Positions 36,985 through 48,500 of a stretch of 64,000 bases of DNA are shown here, piece after piece. Numbering within the stretch: the first letter of the stretch is position 1; each line of letters begins with the position of its first letter. The notes beneath the pieces were generated by a model. That model saw only the letters and a list, made by a program, of their open reading frames with translations. It was not told where the DNA came from and did not search any database. Origin of the DNA: Climacium dendroides (taxonomy: Eukaryota; Streptophyta; Bryopsida; Hypnales; Climaciaceae). The stretch spans positions 6,262,001-6,326,000 of the forward strand of contig OX467092.1 in NCBI GenBank assembly GCA_950106755.1, read 5' to 3'. A program made the position numbers and the translations under genes.

Positions 36985-38397
36985 TCATTGTCACTTCACG
37001 TACAGAATCTGGGTGCTGCTTCCGAAAATTTTCGAGTGCATTTCTAGCTCGCCTCTGCTCCTCCAGAGTCAGCAAATCGGTTCCCTGATGCGTTCAAGAA
37101 AGCTGTCACAGAAATTCAGTGACAACCGCACAACAGAACTCCAGAAACGAAAATGTCCAAAGATAGACATTCCGCATTTTGCAACTTCCGAATACACACG
37201 TGTGAATTACATTGCACACAGATAGTAATGTTGAGGCAAGGAGAGTGGATATTACCAGAACAAAGTGAACGGCAAGGTCGCAGTCCCTGCGACTGAAGAT
37301 GAACCAAATAACTGGAAGCATGTCCCGCTCTTTCAACTGGTGCAACGTATCCCTGATTTGCGGGATCTGAGCAAAACAATTCAGAATAGATCGATAGTCA
37401 CAAGGTCCCAGTCCAGTAGTTCTCCACGAAACCAACATTTTCAAAGGGATGTGTTGAAGCAACATGGACATGAAGGTGCTCTTATACCTGTCTGCGCCGA
37501 AGAAACTAGAGCTCCTCTTTGGACACATGAAGTCTCCTTGCCCCCACCCACCTGATCACTCCTGATTTTCACTGCCGACGTTGGGTTCTTTGGAGCGTTT
37601 GCAAGCTCTGAGAAGTTTTGGCTGCTTCCTCCGCGGGGAGTCGGATACTTCATCCCAGAATGGATCGGGTTCTCTTTCACGCTCGGTCCTTAGTCTCCTA
37701 CAGAAGAAAACGGAGGGCACGATCCATCAATGTGAGAACAACAGAACCAAACCAGCCCACCTGTAAATGCGCAGTGCAATCGTCTCTAATGTACGAGTTG
37801 GAAACTAATAACGAGCACAGCCCCAATAACATTACCAGCTCTTCCAATTAGAATTTGAGAAACGAAGACTGCACTTCTCACCAGTTCATTTCACTCCCTT
37901 GTTCGTTTAAGAGTGGGTGAAGTGAGTGGCGAGTAGAAAAATGCCAAACAAGTGGAACAGGAACAGGTCTTCTCGCATGATGTCACAAGTTCGGTAGGAC
38001 CATGCACCTGACCATACAGCACAAGATTAATCTTCAAGTTTCAAATCATACAGGTGACACATAACGAGCTAACAAAGATTCCCACGCGTAACTCTCCCAT
38101 GTTAGTCAAAGCTGAGATACTTCACTGCCATGCTATCAGAATACGAAGGGAAACGGGCGGGCAATCACACAGGAATATTTTCAACAAAAACTTCTGGTTC
38201 TCACGCTTCAAAGGATTTTGAAACAATGTATAGTCATGATGCATAGCACTATTCCCGGTATTGTAGATCTGGCCATATCGTATTAGATCGTAACATTTTT
38301 ACCATGAAACGCACCTGAGCGATCCAACCAGCAAGCTACTCTGGCTTAGCAACGGTGGCTGATAGACAAATTAGCTGCATTTCTTGTGGTAATACGG
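36985..38397 (-). pseudogene. ISE2/DExH15-type chloroplast RNA helicase fragment, copy B
   Basis: Same exons as copy A. 37366-37256 is a clean 37-codon exon (acceptor GCTCAG, donor GTAATA) reading IPQIRDTLHQLKERDMLPVI then WFIFSRRDCDLAVHFVL, motif IV-type sequence of the ISE2 family. From 37084, TDLLTLEEQRRARNALENFR and KQHPDSVREV follow without the stop of copy A. Elsewhere copy B is broken: TAG in the motif III exon (38397-38320, after AKPE) and an extra base in the SSRRP exon. The two copies therefore carry different lesions, which points to independent decay after duplication. Confidence 0.85.
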
Positions 38398-38769
38398 AAC
38401 TTCCCAGAAGAATTACCAAGAGGTGAGCCAGGGCAGCAAAGTGCTCATACTGTACAAATACAAACATAACGTTCTTGAAATCAGGTACTCACACCTTGAG
38501 CACATTTCGCATTCAAGGAAGAATCTCCCTTAAGCTATTCAATCCAATCAAAAGCTGTTCAACAGCATTAAACAGAAAAAATTGCCACAGAAAAAATTGC
38601 CACAGAAAAACTCACTAGAACGTACCCAATGGCACCAAGAGCTCGGCCTTTTCTAACTAAAGAATGTTCCTTCGTGCGCACCAAGAAACTCCATTTTCCA
38701 AGTTCCTGAAACAGCAACAGCAGGAAACTTACGATATGAAACATTCTCCTGGCTACCAAAGCATGTCAG

Positions 38770-39361
38770 AAGAGAACTTACAAAGTTTCTCCATGTTCCA
38801 GGGGTGAGTAACGAAGAGCTGCTGCAAGACCGCACTTTGAGTATGCATCAGGTATGGCATCAGCAGAACCCTGCAAATCAAAGTCACGTTACCACATGAG
38901 GAAGGCACTCAACGATATCCTCCACAAGATAGCGTTCTGTTTACTGAATATTAGTGAAAAACACAAATTCTGTCACTGTCATGTCTCAGAGACTGAAAAA
39001 CAGAAGTTGCTGAACATGCCTTCTTACCCAACAACAGCAGAAGCCTTGGTGACTGCATCTTCTGCACAGCAAAATAAGCATGGCAAGTCAGTATACAAAC
39101 ATATTCAGATGTTCTATAAAGACTGAAAAGTTGAGTTCACAAGGAACTCATCCCCTGCTGTAACCAATTGAAGTGTAAGAACGAATAAAACGCACACAAG
39201 GTTCCAACGCACCTACGGTGTACTAAGTGGACTTCCACAGGAAAGCGGAGTTCATCAAATGCATGCTCTGAAGGAGTGTGGAAATGAAACTGCACCAAAT
39301 TCAGCTCCCTTCCTTTCACCCGTAGCTTGTTCACTCCTTCTGGAAAGTTGACCTGGCGAGC
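38770..39361 (-). pseudogene. Alpha carbonic anhydrase fragment, copy B
   Basis: Exon 39361-39217 reads ARQVNFPEGVNKLRVKGREL, NLVQFHFHTPSEHAFDE and RFPVEVHLVH, with all three zinc-ligand histidines and a GTAGGT donor. Exon 39061-39028 joins in frame to give VHQDAVTKASAVVG, matching the HLVHQ..G..AVVGV pattern of the family. Exon 38870-~38770 continues VLLMP. No N-terminal or TPPC-containing C-terminal part was found, so this is a fragment, though what remains has no stop in the zinc-site exon. Confidence 0.82.
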
Positions 39362-39559
39362 CTCACAAACTAAACCTACCCCCAGACTCATAAATGTGTC
39401 CCCGACCTGAAGGGCATGTGTAACAGTCACCGCGCAGCATCCGGCGAGGAAAAGTCACAATTATAACACATTCGTCTGGCCCGTCGCCATGACTGCAGTT
39501 AAAATGAATAGGAAAATCAGTTCCAGAACCTCCGGCTGATTACAAGAAGAAAAATACTG

Positions 39560-42500
39560 CTTCTGCACTCCTAACATAAACCACAACGCGTCTACGTCAT
39601 CAACGAAATCCTGAAAACTGACCGCTGCACCGAAAGAAAGAAATAAGGATATGAGCATGCTTCAAATTCATTCAAAATTCATACAAAATTCCGATGCAAG
39701 TACAAGTGCGAGCACGTACAATCCCAAGAAGATGCCGCTCTCCGGTAGAGCAGAGCAGTACGAACACTCATGCGACGGCTGCAGACCCATTCCGGAGCCC
39801 AAAATTCGTCCCCAAACCCTGTCTGCCGCTACAACACCATGGAAAGCACTCTCCACGACCCACTCACCCCACACACACACAGGTATCTGTTGCCGGAATC
39901 CAATAAAACTAATGGAGTGCAAGCGAGAACAGATGCGCAACTGTACACGACAGAAGAGAGCTGCCAAAACGGGAACAACGTGAAAGCGGCAGGACAAATC
40001 TCAAAGTTAGCGGCGTCTGTCCATCCCCCGGGGTATTTCAAGAGCAGATTTCAGAATAACCCCCCGGATCCCACATAGAGGGGGGGATATCCACGCTCCC
40101 TCCGAGACCGGGGTGTTTTATAGCAAGTCAGATCAAGTCACATCACTAAAAACAAGCCTAACTTAGATGAAGTAGAAGATCACGCATCCTCAACCAAACA
40201 AAATCGTACTGACAGACAGATATCACAAACTACAATGGAAAATATTGTCAGATTAGTGCGTGTGACACCAGTTTATCATTCGTAATGTATTGAAACTAGA
40301 ACAAATCCCACTGCAATGGAAAGGCACCAAAAAGGTTTCATCATCCTGAAAGATTTCATTGAGAAGTTGCAGGAAGTTGTTAAAGTTTAGAAAGAACAAA
40401 CGAATTAAATACAATGCAGATGAAAACCAGATACTCCGTACTTTGTGTGAAGAATGAAACTGAAACATTGACACTTGTAGGCTGAAATAATACTATATTA
40501 AATGACTTCTGTACACATCGATAAAACAAAGTTATCCGTCCCCATTTTCTGATAACTTCCTTCCTTGTGCATTCAATACTTCCCCAAGAGTCTTACTGGT
40601 TCCGCCCAATACTGCGTCACCACCTCCGATGTTAACTCGCGGCAACGAAGTCATTTCATCTAAGAACGGCATTACTTAGCACTGACAAGCAGCAGCGCAT
40701 TGACATCATCTTCAAACACACATGGTTGGCCACCTTCCTTGGAACTGCATCCCCAACGCTACTTCCCTTCTCTCCAACTACTTCTGAGAGCTGTAAAATA
40801 AACCTTCCCGACTTCAGAAATGTTTCAGAGTTTTCACATTAATTCGGACAAAAATGTGTGATACTACAACACAACGTAGCCCAATGGTCTACATACACAA
40901 ATCATCGCATAATTGATTTGAAATCCTGTGAGGCGTGCCGATTCACGCCCAGGATACCCCCCTTCTGAAAGCAGTAAAATGTCCCTCCCCAGCACACGTA
41001 ATGGTTCACAATTTCCTTATAAACTCCATCTTTCACAACATTGAAGGTTGAATCGATCGCCAGAAATTTACAAGCTTGCAAAAGCTTCTACTGCGCTCTC
41101 ACACCGACACCCAAACCCTAGCGAAGCATTCCTCAACGCCTGCTTCGACTGCAGCAGGACACTCAATTTTCTGCAGTGTATTCATCTGCTGAGCATCGCC
41201 AATGATGACGCTTGTGGCCAAGGCGGAGCTCTCTTTCACCCCTCTCTGACACTGTACAAACTTCCACACTTCTGCACTTTCAGCGATTTCTGAAGAACAC
41301 AATTAGCCATAGCTCGCTCTGGATCCTGAACCAAGAACATGCTTCCACTTAACACTCATTGCAACTATACACGAACTGCAAGAAAACGGCGCTTGTGGCC
41401 ATGGCGGCAAATAATTCCGAATAACTCACACCACAACAATCTAAGGACGCACCTTCGCCACCCGCACGCGATAAACTAATCGACTCTTTACAGCAAAAGA
41501 GAACTCTCAGGAGCCAAAACTAAAGAACAGTTAAGACAGACTGACACCCAGCTCATGAAAAACGAATAGCTAATCCCTAAAACCGCTATGGTCGGAACAA
41601 AAAAACTTGAAAGAGACAGTAAGAAACAAAGCCGTGAAAACACAGAGAATCGGACTGACCTGCATAAAGCTCGGAAGTGCGCACATTTCTACAACATCAA
41701 AATTCAAAATTGACTGAAAACCAATCACATTCAAACTCTTCGAAAGGAAAAACATCACAACCTCGTCGTAGCGAGCAACGTTGCAGAAGCAGTGAACAAC
41801 GATGTGTCATCCAGATTGTACAACCGAACTAAAGCAGATCGAAAGTGGGTACCTCACACCGCAACTAGGTAACTAGGATAAAGGAAAAGTTTTCTTCCTT
41901 CCCATAGCTTCACGGCTTGAGAGCAAGTAGAGTACCAGGAAGAAAAGCAAGATAATTTAGATTGTACTTTGAGAGCATTTCGTTCTTTCCTTTTCAAACA
42001 ACTCAAAGAATTTTGACACCCGTTTCGCCCATACCCATATACTAAAAGAACTCACAACACCCCGATTGTATGACACAGAAATGGAGGGGACGTTCATGTG
42101 AGAAAACGACTTGCTCAAGGTACCTGCGGAAAAGCAGCCAAGCTCGCCACCTGCAGTTCAATCTTCCACCTGCAGGAGGCGAGGGCAGAGCCCGTGCACA
42201 ATCTCTTGGTAATCCGTCTGAAGCGGGTGCCCTCCCACCACAATGCCGTCTCCGAAATCGGTCACATCTAGTCGCATCTCATATCCCCGAGCGGAACCAT
42301 CACCAGGGTCATCACCAGTCTCGCGGCCGCAGCAGCAGCAGCACATCATGCGCCCCCAACCGGCCCCCATTGCAGTGTACAGAAGTGAGATAGCGACAGT
42401 TTCGAAGTACCACCAGTACTTGGAGCCCGGCCATGAATGCTCCGAGGATGTCTGGAAAACGTGCTTACAGACAGACGGTGAAGCCGCCACGTGGCATTCG

Positions 42501-42690
42501 GAAGGGTCAGCGTAGGATCTTGTTCTGACTGCTGTTGACTTTCTGACCCCGAGATTCCGAATCATTGGTTTCCCAAAAGAAAGAAAATAAACAGAAAAAG
42601 AAGATGTTGGCATTCGATGATTTTGGATCGAATGACGAAAGGAACGGTTTCTCCCGGCCCGTGCACGAGGATAAACCCGTCCGACTAGGG
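39560..42690 (-). pseudogene. Further exon-like sequence of unidentified genes, copy B
   Basis: Near-identical to 10400-13330. Protein-like minus-strand frames include the counterpart of FLAIDSTFNVVKDGVYKEIV near 41070 and 42158-42340 (ARGYEMRLDVTDFGDGIVVG, preceded by a run of Cys codons from CAG/GCA repeats at 42325-42345). No family recognised. Confidence 0.45.
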
Positions 42691-42699
42691 TGGGTTTTT

Positions 42700-44090
42700 T
42701 TGGTTTCCATTTTCTATAAAGTGTCATAGTGGCGATATTAAATGTAATATTGTAGTGGTGTTCCAAATTCCAACATTCATGCACATAATGAATAGAAAAC
42801 ATCTCATTAGCACATACACCAAGAATGGTATCCCCCCAATTGCAACAATATTGTTGTAATGCTTGAACAATCATCATAATACTAAAATCATAAGTCCCTC
42901 TGTAATATCACAAATGCTACCATTAATACTAGGGGATCGTGCTTGCTATGTTACGCATTCATTGTATCACATATTAGTAAAATTTTGATATATTTGAATA
43001 GAATGCATGATAATGATTTCAATAAGTCTTTAAAATAATTATTTTAAATATTTTGTAAAAATATTTTCAATCATTCATATATAGAAATCATATTTTCACA
43101 CAATGTGATATTATTGAAATAGAGTAGCAGTTCACAATCACCTCTACAATATCACTTTTTACAAAAGGTGATATTATAAAAATAATATAGTCGTTGCAAT
43201 TGAGGTGATATTAAAAAGGATCAATATGGTGATATTATAAAGGTAGCAATTCCATTGCTTTTCTTGGCTTTATACTTCTTTTGCATTTCTATGATTTTGT
43301 GCTTTTGTGAGCTTTGAGATTCTAATTTTAATTTTCTATTGCTACTACCAAATGATTTGAGAAATTTATTAGATTGAACCGATTTTGGATTTCACAACAA
43401 TTCATTGTTCATGAAGCTTTTGAGATTTAAAAGTTTTTCTTTTAAATTCTTTTATTTGGGTTGCCATTGTTTGTAACGATTGAGTCAAATTTCTAATGCA
43501 TTCTAATGTATATGTATCTTTTACCGTATTCATCATTGCATGTATTTCATTCATCATTCATTAAATTTCTATTTTTTATTTTAGTATATGCTTACATATA
43601 AAAAAAATTATATGAAGATTTTAGTAATTTTTATCTAAAGATTTATTGAAATTCTTGCTCTGCATTCTATCTAATATATAAAAAATTTAATGAAATTCTA
43701 ATGGTGAATGTGTAGCATAGCAAGCACCAACCGCTAGTAGAGTACTAAAAACATACTGTTGCAATACTTCAATAATATACTTTCAATGAATAGAGTACAC
43801 CCCTCCCCCATTGAAATTGTAGTGTTGCAGTATTGCAATAATATGTTTTTAGTACTCTATTGTTCAAGCATTGAAATAGTATTGCAACAATACTATTGCA
43901 ATGGAGGGCTTTTTCCCAATGTATCACATATCTATAATTCTATTTTCATCCACAATATAGTGATTTCATCCAAGATTTTTTTTAATTTGAAGTTTCCAAG
44001 CAATTTACGGGGAGGGTTTTGTGATTTTTTTTTCTATAGACAAGGTGCCAGGCCAAATGATTTGGTGCAATTTTGCACCAAATTGCCAGG
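42700..44090 (+). mobile_element. Dispersed repeat split by a later insertion
   Basis: The outer parts (42700-42830 and 43915-44000) match 57735-57960 in order: AAAGTGGTGATAT, CCAAATTYYAACATTCAT and TTTTCATCCACAAT. The central kilobase is missing from that relative, so it is an insertion within the repeat. The whole piece is absent from copy A at about 13739. Confidence 0.6.
42831..43908. mobile_element. Inserted element with nested hairpin MITEs
   Basis: The left end CCCCCCAATTGCAACAATAT then TAATGCTTGAACAAT (42832-42872) mirrors GAACAAT..GCATTG and AATACTATTGCAATGGAGGG at the right end (43858-43908). Nested inside are 43740-43858, whose arms AGTACTAAAAACATA and TATGTTTTTAGTACT pair, and 43801-43908, with CCCTCCCCCATTG opposite CAATGGAGGG. 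No coding potential. Confidence 0.6.
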
Positions 44091-44327
44091 ATAAAAACAA
44101 ACACTATGTCCCACAAGGTGGGACCAAGAAGATTAAAAGTGAAAACGCAAGAATTTTACCCCAAGGAAAACACAAGAATTGTACCCTAGGAAAAACATAG
44201 GAATTTATTTATTTTTCTCACATGAAAAATTGAATTTATATTTACAATCAGAGATCCCAAATTAATTATAGTGAGAACACCCATTTCTAACTTGCACCCC
44301 ATCAACAATATTTCCAACCAAGATTAA

Positions 44328-45213
44328 CCCCTAAAGTTCCAAGGCCTTTTTTCCATCAAAACCTATTCAAAACTATCATTTCTATTGTAAAGAGAAAATA
44401 ACTTAAATTTTTTTTTGCATATTTAACTATAAGATCTTGTACTACACTAGTATAAAAATGCATGGGGAAAATTTAAAAAATTTTGACCCTGTAAATTGCA
44501 AGATATTTGCATTTAAAGTGAAGAAAACAATTTTATTTAACACCTTGGTCAGCTAGATTTTTGGGCTTTGAATCTTCTTAACTTAAATTTTTTGCACTAT
44601 TGATTTTGATTTCCTAAATTTTTTTTTGTTGAAGAATTGAGTTGAGAATTTAGAAAAAAAAATTCAACAAAAAAACACTTAATTTTCACTCATTAAAAAA
44701 TTGTTAAGGAGAAGTAGGTTCAAGATTGAAGGGATAACTAATCCATTGATAGTTCTAAGATGAAATTGAAACATAGTAATTCCAATAGTGAGATTGTTCT
44801 AGCAAGAAAATTTAACCCTGGCTAATAAATTTTTGGGAAAAATTATAAAAATTGCACCAAAAAAATGGATTCTATAAGTTATTTTTTCAAGAAGATGCTT
44901 CAATTGCCTGAAAAACAAGATTTTCTATAACTTTCTCATCACAAGTCCAAACAGAATGAATCAAAGCTTTAAATGTAGACAAAAATGTAATCTTGGAGAA
45001 AAAAATTAAAAATTAAAAAATTCAACTTTTTGTGGGTTTTTTTGGACTCATGGTGGCAAAACTTTTGTTTCTGGTCACTAATTGTATTCCTAGAAAGCTA
45101 ATATGATTTCCTATCTTCAAGAAATGTTTCAAAAATTTATGTCAAAAATTAAGGTCATATGAGCCTACTTAAAATCCCAAGAGTCCCCCATAGGAACTTT
45201 AGGACGTTAGAGG
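44328..45213 (+). mobile_element. TTAA-flanked TIR element, copy T4
   Basis: TTAA at 44324-44327 and 45214-45217 flanks CCCCTAAAGTTCCAAGGCC (left) and, reverse-complemented, CCTCTAACGTCCTAAAGTTCC (right). 886 bp, collinear in the same orientation with T3. Non-coding. Confidence 0.8.
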
Positions 45214-45229
45214 TTAAAATAGATTTACA

Positions 45230-45560
45230 AACAAAGCTTGGAATGTTCATTTTAAGGTTTGGACTATTAAGTTCATGACACATGTTCCAAAGTAGTGAGC
45301 AAGAAAATAAGAAACAATGAGCAAAAAAATAGTTCTTGAATGATCGGAATTGGAAGAATCTAGATATTAACTATAGGTCTACAACATTTTTCGCTTCCCA
45401 AAATTTATAATAATTTCAGTTCAAACAATAAAATTACCAAAAAATTTGCAATCCTCATCATTTCTATCAATGCACCTCTAAAAATATTTGTTTTGCCTTG
45501 TACTACTCTAGAATATGTCTAGAATTGCTTATTTGATTGGTTATGGGTGCTTTCACTATA
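45230..45560 (+). mobile_element. GTAGAACCACC-type MITE fragment, copy E4
   Basis: Matches the interior of 53631-54052: AGTAGTGAGCAAGAAAATAAG, TAGTTCTTGAATGATCGGAA and AAAATTACCAAAAAATTTGC. Ends are not preserved. Confidence 0.5.
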
Positions 45561-48500
45561 GTAGAGGTCAAAAACATACCCTAAACTCAATACAAAATAA
45601 AGGGCAAGATTTTACTTTTACCCCCAAGAACTTACATTTTCACTTTGCTCATCGCACTTTGTGGGGTGGATTTAGCATCCTACCTTAGCTCTCTTGTAGA
45701 CCTTTACTTTTAGCTGATTTTTTTAATTCATTTTTTTGTAGGTAGTGTAAAAATAATCTCCAGTGGAAAAGTCAAATGGAGAAGCTATTTACATCCATTG
45801 GCATGGATGATACACACAAAATGTAGATGAAAACACACATATTCATTTGTAAGTATATACTTTTGTCTATAAAACAATATTTTCCCTAGATTATGTAGCA
45901 ATGGAGTGATTTCATCCATTGATGATAGGAAAATCTATTGCTCAAGATTCCCTTGAAAAAGTTGTATTGAGCTTTTGAGTGATAATGCCCCCTAAAATTG
46001 CTTTCAACTCAAAAAAACACCTTGTCATTGACATATGATGTTTGAAGCTATCAATGTGAGGATGTTTGAGTGGTTGCCTTACTTCAAAATGAGGGGTGCA
46101 CAATCTGGGGAGTTTTACAACTCAAACCAGCTAAAATCCTACATATTGTCAAACTAACCAGTTGTTTGAAGCATCCTCTCAGCTAGGCCTATAATAAATA
46201 GAGAATATTCTCTGAATTTCCTCTTAATTGGTCGGATTTTTTCTGAAGATTTTCAAATCAATTCAGCAATTCCTAAAATCAATCAGCTAACTTGTAACTA
46301 AATGCGGTTACTCCCCATACATTGGAGGGGGGCTATGTGAGTTTGGGAGCATGAGCACCTGAACCTAGAAGACTATATACCTATGTTATAGGTGTCTATA
46401 TTGTAGAAACCTTCTATAATTATAATGTAACTATGATATAGGTACCTATATTATAAGTGTTTACATTAGAAACACCTTCAATGATTGTAGTATATCTACT
46501 TATATATTGCTCTTGAAAGCTCACATGCTTGCTTTTTCATGCTCACATACTAGCATAGTTGACTTCAAAATCAAATCACCTTAACCCCTAAATGTCCAAG
46601 GCCTTTTTTGAGCTTCTTAGAGTTTATTCAAAATGAAACAAAAATTTCAAGTTTATGAATCACATAGTATATATATAAGACTTGTGGATTGAAATAATTT
46701 AAAAATGAAAAGAGAGACACTTTTTCTTCATCACCATTCTACTTCCAAGGTTTAGTGTTATAGGGATAGAGCCTTGCATAACACAATTGCATGTTTGATT
46801 TTGAGTGTATCACACTAAGGTAAAAGGTTTATAAAATGAGCATTAACTAGTTGATTACAATTGTTTGGAGTTTTATGCCTTGGAATTATATTTAGTGAAT
46901 CTCACTTCAAAGACAAATGGAATTAGTATCTAATGTACTTTGTTTCACATTTTTAAGACATTAGTGAAATTAGTTTTAAATTTTGAAGTTGGAATCACAT
47001 AGGGCATTAGAAGAGTCCACTTCTAGATAGGCTCATTGTTGGTACATTGAGGAATACAATTGATACATTGAAGAAAGCACAATGTACCATTTGTATTAGA
47101 AAAGTAGAGAACCTTAGTAGTGAATGCTTTTTGCTAGTTGCTTTATAGACCTCCTACCTTAAATGTAACTTTCATATGAACTTTGTATGATGTGAAATTT
47201 TAGTTTTTTTTTAAAGGTATAACTTCAAGAGTCTTTTATGATCTTTTTTTTCCTTGAACATTCTAAAAGTTTAAAAAGTTAGATGGATTTAGTAAAATTG
47301 TAAGTATTTTGAAGTTGTAACTTTTAAAACTTAGTAAAAATTCAGATCATGCAAAATTAATTCCTAGAGCTTCATAATTAATAGGTTTCACCAAAACTAC
47401 TTTAAAACCACAATTTCTAGTGCAAAGAGTTGTAATGAAATAAAACTATTTTTTTTATATTCAACTACAAGATCTTGCACTAGATTTATATAAAAATGTA
47501 TGGACAAAATTTCAAGCATTCCAACTGCGTAAATTGTAAGATATTAGTATTTGAAATAAAAAGAAAAGTGTTTTTTGCACCTTGCTTTACTTAATTTTTT
47601 TGCACTATAAAGTTTTGAGGTTTAAAGCTTCATGATGGGGAATTGAGTTGAAAATTTGAGAGAAAAATTCAATTAAAAAATTGATAATCCTCATTCTTAA
47701 CATTTGTACGGGCATTTGTAAAGTAGAAATAGGTACAATATTGAAGGAAAAGGTATATTAGATTATTAGTTGTATCTTTAAATATAAATTACACCAAATA
47801 TCAAAGCTTGGTCCCAAACCAAGTAAGGGACATCTAGACATGCAAGGATAAATTGCATTAGAAAATCTAATGTGTGAATGCTCAATGAAGTCTTCCTATG
47901 ATTTTTGACAAGATTATGTATGCCAAAATTTCACCAAGAGATCCATGATAGAGAATTTTTAATGAAAAATCAAAGGTATTGAAAAATGTTCAACTCAATT
48001 TTACCTTTATATAAGACAATTTTTATTATTTTTCCACCCTTCTAAAAAGAAGTCTTTTAATTTTTTTCAAAACTATGAGAAATGGCAAAACATGTGGGAA
48101 GGACCAAAGGCACATCAATTATAATCCATCCAATAAACTATAGTTGTCCCTTTAACAAATCCAAACTTATAGAATTTATATAAAAGAAATCGCAAAAGAA
48201 TGACAAATCTAGGAAGTTTCCACATATCTTTCCACTTGAGTTTTAGCCAACTCATTTTTGAAGCAGGGAAAAAAAAATCTATAGTAGTAGTCAAATCAAA
48301 AACACATTGTTATCCCAAAAGGACTACTCTTGTCTATTACAATGTAAGCTTGTGGCCTTTTTAATTCCCTACAAGTTGCAATGGTGATCCAATAGTTTAT
48401 CTCAAGATTGTGAATTCATAAATGAACCTTTTATCATATAACTATAAAAAATTTAGGATGTTTACTATATGGAATTCATAAAACCAAGACTTTTTAACCT

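Larger units (their letters stand above)
29100..44325. repeat. Segmental duplication, copy B
   Basis: Collinear with 3460-13910 in the same orientation (anchor pairs are given under copy A). It lacks the TTAA/CACTA composite of copy A and the 19-bp array. It has its own MITE at 30325-30638, 5.5 kb at 31318-36820 and about 1.4 kb at 42700-44110 that copy A lacks. The left part opens inside a TTAA-family-like repeat whose right TTAA is at 29298-29301. Confidence 0.88.
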
